A stretch of 64,000 bases of DNA from Gemmatimonas sp. UBA7669 (GTDB lineage: Bacteria; Gemmatimonadota; Gemmatimonadetes; Gemmatimonadales; Gemmatimonadaceae), in assembly GCF_002483225.1 (NCBI RefSeq), contig NZ_DLHL01000051.1:124001-188000 (forward strand). Reading direction: 5' to 3'. Positions 60,503 to 64,000 of the stretch are shown here, piece after piece. How positions within the stretch are numbered: position 1 is the stretch's first letter; every line of letters starts with the position of its first letter. Below the pieces are notes generated by a model. That model was not told where the DNA came from, did not search any database, and saw only the letters and a list, made by a program, of their open reading frames with translations. Position numbers and translations under genes: made by a program.

Positions 60503-60745
60503 TCAGCCCTGTGGAAGGTCCGGGTTGTCCATGGGGTCGGCCGGATCGATGAAGCCCAGCTCCTTGTGCGACCCATCGCAGAACGGCTTCACCTTGGACG
60601 CGCCGCAGCGGCAGAGCGACATCGGGCGGCCTTCGGCACGGGGCGGAATGACCTTGCCCTCGTGGTCGAGCAACACGATCTGTGCTGCGTCTTCGGCGTT
60701 GATGCCAAGCGAACCGTTCTTGCGGACCGTAATGGTGATGGGCAT
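60503..60745 (-). CDS. CDGSH-type iron-sulfur protein
   Basis: 80 residues with the cluster-binding CRCGASKVKPFCDGSH motif (C-x-C-x8-C-x3-H, three Cys and one His). The N-terminal beta strand is PITITVRKNGSLGI. Members hold a labile 2Fe-2S cluster and are linked to redox or cluster transfer. sufE lies 60 bp upstream on the same strand, which fits iron-sulfur metabolism. Confidence 0.9.
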   Translation of the reverse strand: MPITITVRKNGSLGINAEDAAQIVLLDHEGKVIPPRAEGRPMSLCRCGASKVKPFCDGSHKELGFIDPADPMDNPDLPQG

Positions 60746-60805
60746 GCGGATGTCGAGAGGGAAAGGAGTCGCGTTCGGCCTGTGCGAAATGCGGCCGGAA
60801 CTGAT

Positions 60806-61249
60806 TCAGGCGGCGAAGCGCTTGAGTCGCTGGATCATGGCGTTGAGACCCGCTTCGCGGGCACCCAACCCAATGTCGTTCATGAGTTGCCGCACAATAT
60901 CCGTGGGCAGTGACTGCGTGACCGATGGCGGCTGGTCGTTGACGGCCGCAAACACGATGGCCAGAATGGCGGCCACGGTTGGCGACTGTCGAGCGTTGAC
61001 GTCGGCATAGAAGTGCAGGGTGCCGTCGTCCTGATGTTCAGGAAAGATGTCCACACGCGTCTGACACTCGTGCACCGTGAAGGCTTCGCGGTCCAGCGCC
61101 GCGAACCGCTCCGGCAAGGGCTCGAGCTTGCGTGACCAGGCCAGCAGCGCCTGCATCTTGTCGTCCCGGCTGAGCAGACGAAACTGACGCAGGGTCTTGG
61201 CGAGGGCCGGCGGCATGCTGCCACCGTCGATCGTGCTGGAATCGGACAT
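60806..61249 (-). CDS. sufE: Cysteine desulfuration protein SufE
   Basis: Accepts sulfur from SufS. It has 147 residues from ATG 61249. The acceptor Cys is in TVHECQTRVDIF (about 62), and the usual helix LQFRLL-type start is TLRQFRLLSRDDKMQALLAW. The end carries FAAVNDQPPSVTQSLPTDIV. A longer frame to 61351 adds 34 basic residues without support. The gene is divergent from the efflux operon. Confidence 0.9.
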   Translation of the reverse strand: MSDSSTIDGGSMPPALAKTLRQFRLLSRDDKMQALLAWSRKLEPLPERFAALDREAFTVHECQTRVDIFPEHQDDGTLHFYADVNARQSPTVAAILAIVFAAVNDQPPSVTQSLPTDIVRQLMNDIGLGAREAGLNAMIQRLKRFAA

Positions 61250-61368
61250 TCCTGAAAGATAGCGTGTTGGCGCAGCGGCACAGACCCGTTTGACGCGGAC
61301 GCGCCGGCGAGTGACGATTGGGGAGCCCTGCAAACATACCGGCTCCCCCACATCCAGCTGGACGCCCC

Positions 61369-62367
61369 GTGCCCCGCACTCCCCTGCCCAAACTCCGTCG
61401 CTGCTGGATTCCGCTCATGCTGGCCTCGGCGCTCGGCGCCTGCCAGTCCGCGCAAGACGACGGCACAGTGGTCGGTACGCTGGAACAGGTGGAAGTGGAT
61501 GTGGGACCGCTGCAGCCGGCCCGTGCCCTGCGCGTGCTCGTGGACGAAGGCGACGCGGTGACGATTGGCGACACGTTGGTGGTCTTCAGTACCCCCACCT
61601 TGGCGGCCACGGGTGAGCAGCTCGAGGCGCGGGCCGTGGCTGCCGCACGTGCGGCCGAGGAACTCGCTCGCGGCGCACGGCCGGCGGAAATCGGGCGGGC
61701 CCGGGCCGAGGCCGAGGCGGCGACCGCCGAGGCGGAGCGGGCGGCCGCCGACCTGGCGCGTCTGGAGCCCTTGGCGGCGCGTGGCGACATCAGCCGGCAG
61801 CAGTTGGGGGCAGCCCGCGCCGCGGTGCAGGTGTCGGCCTCGCGCCGCGATGCAGCGCGCGAGGCGTTGCGGCTGGTGGAGGAGGGAGCCCGGCGAGAGC
61901 GGCGCGAGGCCGCCGTAGCGGAAGCGCAGAGTGCGCGTGCGGCCGTAGAGGCCTGGCGGGCCACGGCTGGTGATCTCGTGTTGCGCGCACCGGTCGATGG
62001 TGTGGTGACCAGTCGGCACGTCGAACCTGGCGAGGTGCTCGGCGCAGGGCAAAGCGCAATTTCGGTTGGGCAGCCTTCGCGGCCCTGGGCGCGGGTCTAT
62101 GTGTCGTCGGCCGTGCTGTCCCGTCTCAAGATCGGCGATTCGGTGACCGCCTGGCTGGACGGCGACAGTGCCCGCTTTGTGGGGCGCGTGGTGTCCGTGA
62201 GTTCGCGTGCGGAATTCACGCCGCGTGTGGCGCTTACCGAACAGGAGCGCGCCGATCTGCTGTTCGGTGTGAAGATCGAGTTCGCGGCACCTGTCGCGTC
62301 CAATGGCGCGACGCTGCGGGCTGGGCTGCCCATCACGGTGCGATTGCCGGCAGCGGCCGCGCCGTGA
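61369..62367 (+). CDS. HlyD-family efflux adaptor lipoprotein
   Basis: Periplasmic adaptor of a type-I/ABC-2 export system. It has 332 residues from GTG 61369, chosen because it gives a lipoprotein signal peptide (PLPKLRRCWIPLMLASALGAC) ending in a lipobox Cys at about residue 25. The first in-frame start is 61318. Half a biotinyl-lipoyl domain lies at 40-70 (VLVDEGDAVTIGDTLVVF), then a long Ala/Glu/Arg coiled coil (75-200), then the second half with LRAPVDGVVTSRHVEPGEVL. The stop overlaps the ATPase gene. Confidence 0.85.
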   Translation: MPRTPLPKLRRCWIPLMLASALGACQSAQDDGTVVGTLEQVEVDVGPLQPARALRVLVDEGDAVTIGDTLVVFSTPTLAATGEQLEARAVAAARAAEELARGARPAEIGRARAEAEAATAEAERAAADLARLEPLAARGDISRQQLGAARAAVQVSASRRDAAREALRLVEEGARRERREAAVAEAQSARAAVEAWRATAGDLVLRAPVDGVVTSRHVEPGEVLGAGQSAISVGQPSRPWARVYVSSAVLSRLKIGDSVTAWLDGDSARFVGRVVSVSSRAEFTPRVALTEQERADLLFGVKIEFAAPVASNGATLRAGLPITVRLPAAAAP

Positions 62368-63122
62368 GTGCAGCCGCCGCGGGACCGGTTGTACGCACAC
62401 ACGCCCTGCACAAACAGTTTGGGGCATTGATCGCGGTGCATGGGCTCGATCTCGAAATTCCGCGCGGCCAGGTGTTCGGTCTGCTGGGGCCAAACGGCTC
62501 CGGAAAGACGACCACCATTCGCATGCTCTGCGGATTGGTTCTGCCAACGAGTGGCTCGGCCACCGTGGCGGGATTTGACATCAGCACACAGTCCGAGCAG
62601 GTCAGGCGACGCATTGGCTACATGTCGCAGCGCTATGGGCTGTATGACGAACTCACGGTGCAGGAGAACCTGCGCTTCTATGCCTCGGTGTACGGGCTGG
62701 TGGGACGCGCACGCGATCAGCGTTTGGCGGAGCACATCGCGCGCTTGGGACTCGGGGCGCGGCTCAAGCAGCGTGCCGGCACGCTGAGCGGTGGATGGAA
62801 GCAGCGTCTCGCGTTGGCCTGCGCCACGGCGCATCACCCCGACCTCGTGTTTCTCGACGAACCCACGGCCGGTGTGGACCCGGCAGCGCGTCGCACGTTC
62901 TGGGACACGATCTACGAGTTGGCGGGCAGCGGCACCACGGTGCTGGTGACGACACACTACATGGACGAAGCCGAGCGCTGCCAGCGGCTGGCCTTCCTGT
63001 CGCGTGGTCATCTGATTGGCGTGGGCACGCCGGCGGAAATTGTGCAGCAGTTTGGCGCACGCAGTGTGGAGGACGTGTTTGTCATGCTGCAGCAGCGTGA
63101 CGAGCAGGAGGTGAAGGCATGA
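62364..63122 (+). CDS. ABC exporter ATPase subunit
   Basis: 252 residues from GTG 62364 (overlap GTGA). The Walker A is LLGPNGSGKTTTIRML, the Q-loop is GYMSQRYGLYDELTVQENL, the signature is GTLSGGWKQRLALACA, the Walker B is LVFLDEPTAGVDPAARR and the H-loop is VLVTTHYMDEAERC. This is the ABC-2 type (multidrug or polysaccharide export), as in YbhF. The permease follows with a 4-base overlap. Confidence 0.94.
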   Translation: MSAAAAGPVVRTHALHKQFGALIAVHGLDLEIPRGQVFGLLGPNGSGKTTTIRMLCGLVLPTSGSATVAGFDISTQSEQVRRRIGYMSQRYGLYDELTVQENLRFYASVYGLVGRARDQRLAEHIARLGLGARLKQRAGTLSGGWKQRLALACATAHHPDLVFLDEPTAGVDPAARRTFWDTIYELAGSGTTVLVTTHYMDEAERCQRLAFLSRGHLIGVGTPAEIVQQFGARSVEDVFVMLQQRDEQEVKA

Positions 63123-64000
63123 CGGGCCGCGTGGACTCCGGTTTGCTGGCGCGCGTCCGTCGCTGGACCCTGTGGCCCATGCTCTGGAAGGAGTTTTTGC
63201 AGCTCCGTCGCGACCGGCTCACGTTTGCACTGATGACGGGGTTGCCGGCCATTCAGCTCATGCTCTTTGGCTACGCCATTCAAACGGACGTGCGCCGACT
63301 GCCCACGGTGGTGGTGGATGCCTCACGCACGGGCGAGAGCCGCGCGCTCATTCAGGTGTTGGAGAATACCGACAACTTTCGGGTGGTGGCGTCGGTATCG
63401 GGGCGCGAGGAGGCGCGGCGCTGGATTGAGCGTGGGGCCGCGCGCGTGGCACTGATCATTCCGCCGGAGTACCAGCGCGACATTCGTCGTGGACAGACGG
63501 GCCGGGCACAACTGCTCATCGATGCGGCCGATCCGCAGTCGAGTGGCGCAGCCATTGCCGGTGCGCAGCTTGCGGCGCAGGCACGCAGCGCGCAGCTGCT
63601 GGCAGAGCGTGTGGCCCTGCGCGCACCAGTGGAGATCCGCGTGCGGCCGTGGTACAACCCGGCGCAGAAGAGCGCCACGTTCATCGTGCCAGGCATCGTG
63701 GGCATTCTGCTCACCATCACCATGACACTCATCACCAGCACGGCCATCGTGCGCGAACGCGAGCGCGGCACGCTGGAGCAGCTCATCGTCACGCCCATTG
63801 GCAAGACCAGTCTCATGCTGGGCAAGCTCGTGCCCTTCGTGCTGGTGGGCTACGTGCAGATGTCCGTGGTGCTGTTGCTGGGCGTGCTGGTGTTTGACGT
63901 GCCCGTGCGTGGCAATCTGCTGCTCCTCTACGCCATTGCGCTGGTGTTCATCGTCGCCTCGCTTGGCGTTGGGCTGCTTATCAGCACCTTTGCGCGAAGT
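63119..64000 (+). CDS. ABC-2 type transporter permease, cut by window end
   Basis: Starts at ATG 63119 (ATGA overlap with the ATPase) and runs open to the end of the window. The visible 294 residues begin MTGRVDSGLLARVRRWTLW. They show a first membrane segment near 44-52 (LPAIQLMLFGYAI), a large external domain with VVVDASRTGESRAL and ALIIPPEYQRDIRRGQTG, then membrane helices with IVPGIVGILLTITMTLITS and LVPFVLVGYVQMSVVLLLG. This is the ABC-2/YbhS-R fold. At least one more membrane segment lies beyond 64000. Confidence 0.88.
   Translation, partial: MTGRVDSGLLARVRRWTLWPMLWKEFLQLRRDRLTFALMTGLPAIQLMLFGYAIQTDVRRLPTVVVDASRTGESRALIQVLENTDNFRVVASVSGREEARRWIERGAARVALIIPPEYQRDIRRGQTGRAQLLIDAADPQSSGAAIAGAQLAAQARSAQLLAERVALRAPVEIRVRPWYNPAQKSATFIVPGIVGILLTITMTLITSTAIVRERERGTLEQLIVTPIGKTSLMLGKLVPFVLVGYVQMSVVLLLGVLVFDVPVRGNLLLLYAIALVFIVASLGVGLLISTFARS

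Noticed and set aside
1..64000. tRNA, rRNA, prophage or insertion-sequence genes
   Set aside because: No tRNA-like cloverleaf, rRNA sequence, transposase or integrase frame was seen by eye on either strand.

Overview
The window is a high-GC (roughly two-thirds G+C) bacterial chromosome segment with densely packed genes, many of them overlapping by 1-14 bases. It holds most of a flagellar and chemotaxis locus from a Gram-negative-type (diderm) bacterium. Gene order and protein divergence point to Gemmatimonadota: a sigma-54 regulator beside a single long flgB-to-fliP operon, a MotE-like protein, FliW without CsrA, and several small lineage-type hypothetical proteins. This placement is inference; no rRNA gene is present to settle it.

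Layout. 1-1436 (+): end of a V8-like serine protease and a small regulatory-domain protein. 1455-17793 (-): one long basal-body/hook operon reading flgB, flgC, unknown gene, fliE, fliF, fliG, fliH, fliI, fliJ, motE-like, fliK, flgD, flgE, fliL, fliM, fliN and a fused fliO-fliP. It is preceded by a good sigma-54 promoter. 18073-19581 (-): NtrC-type sigma-54 activator with its own terminator. 19912-21319 (+): flgL and fliW behind a sigma-28 promoter. 21376-28281 (+): a pseudaminic-acid-type operon (pseB, pseC, pseF, ATP-grasp, methyltransferase, pseG, pseI) with no recognisable pseH. 28286-39002: glycosyltransferase-like genes, including a 1485-residue protein with several GT domains and a TPR-glycosyltransferase next to flagellin. 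39176-43786 (+): fliC, fliD, fliS, a FlgN/FliT-like chaperone, a small unknown gene and flgM. 43829-51445 (+): cheY, cheZ, cheA, cheW, cheR, cheD, a second cheY, cheX and cheB. 51660-64000: housekeeping and accessory genes (histidine kinase, AlkA-like glycosylase, TIGR01777 epimerase, SPFH protein, PlsC, CDGSH protein, SufE, and the start of an ABC exporter), with two copies of a composite palindromic repeat.

How it works together. A regulatory cascade can be read from the DNA. The sigma-54 activator probably drives the hook-basal-body operon. Sigma-28 promoters then precede flgL, flgM and cheA, with weaker candidates for fliS, fliL and cheW. The flagellin leader has a hairpin with GGA in its loop and a second GGA in the ribosome binding site, matching CsrA control, with FliW encoded in the same locus. 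The pse operon and neighbouring glycosyltransferases probably decorate the short flagellin. The most unusual observations are a peptidoglycan-peptidase (M15) domain inside the hook-length protein FliK and the FliO-FliP fusion.
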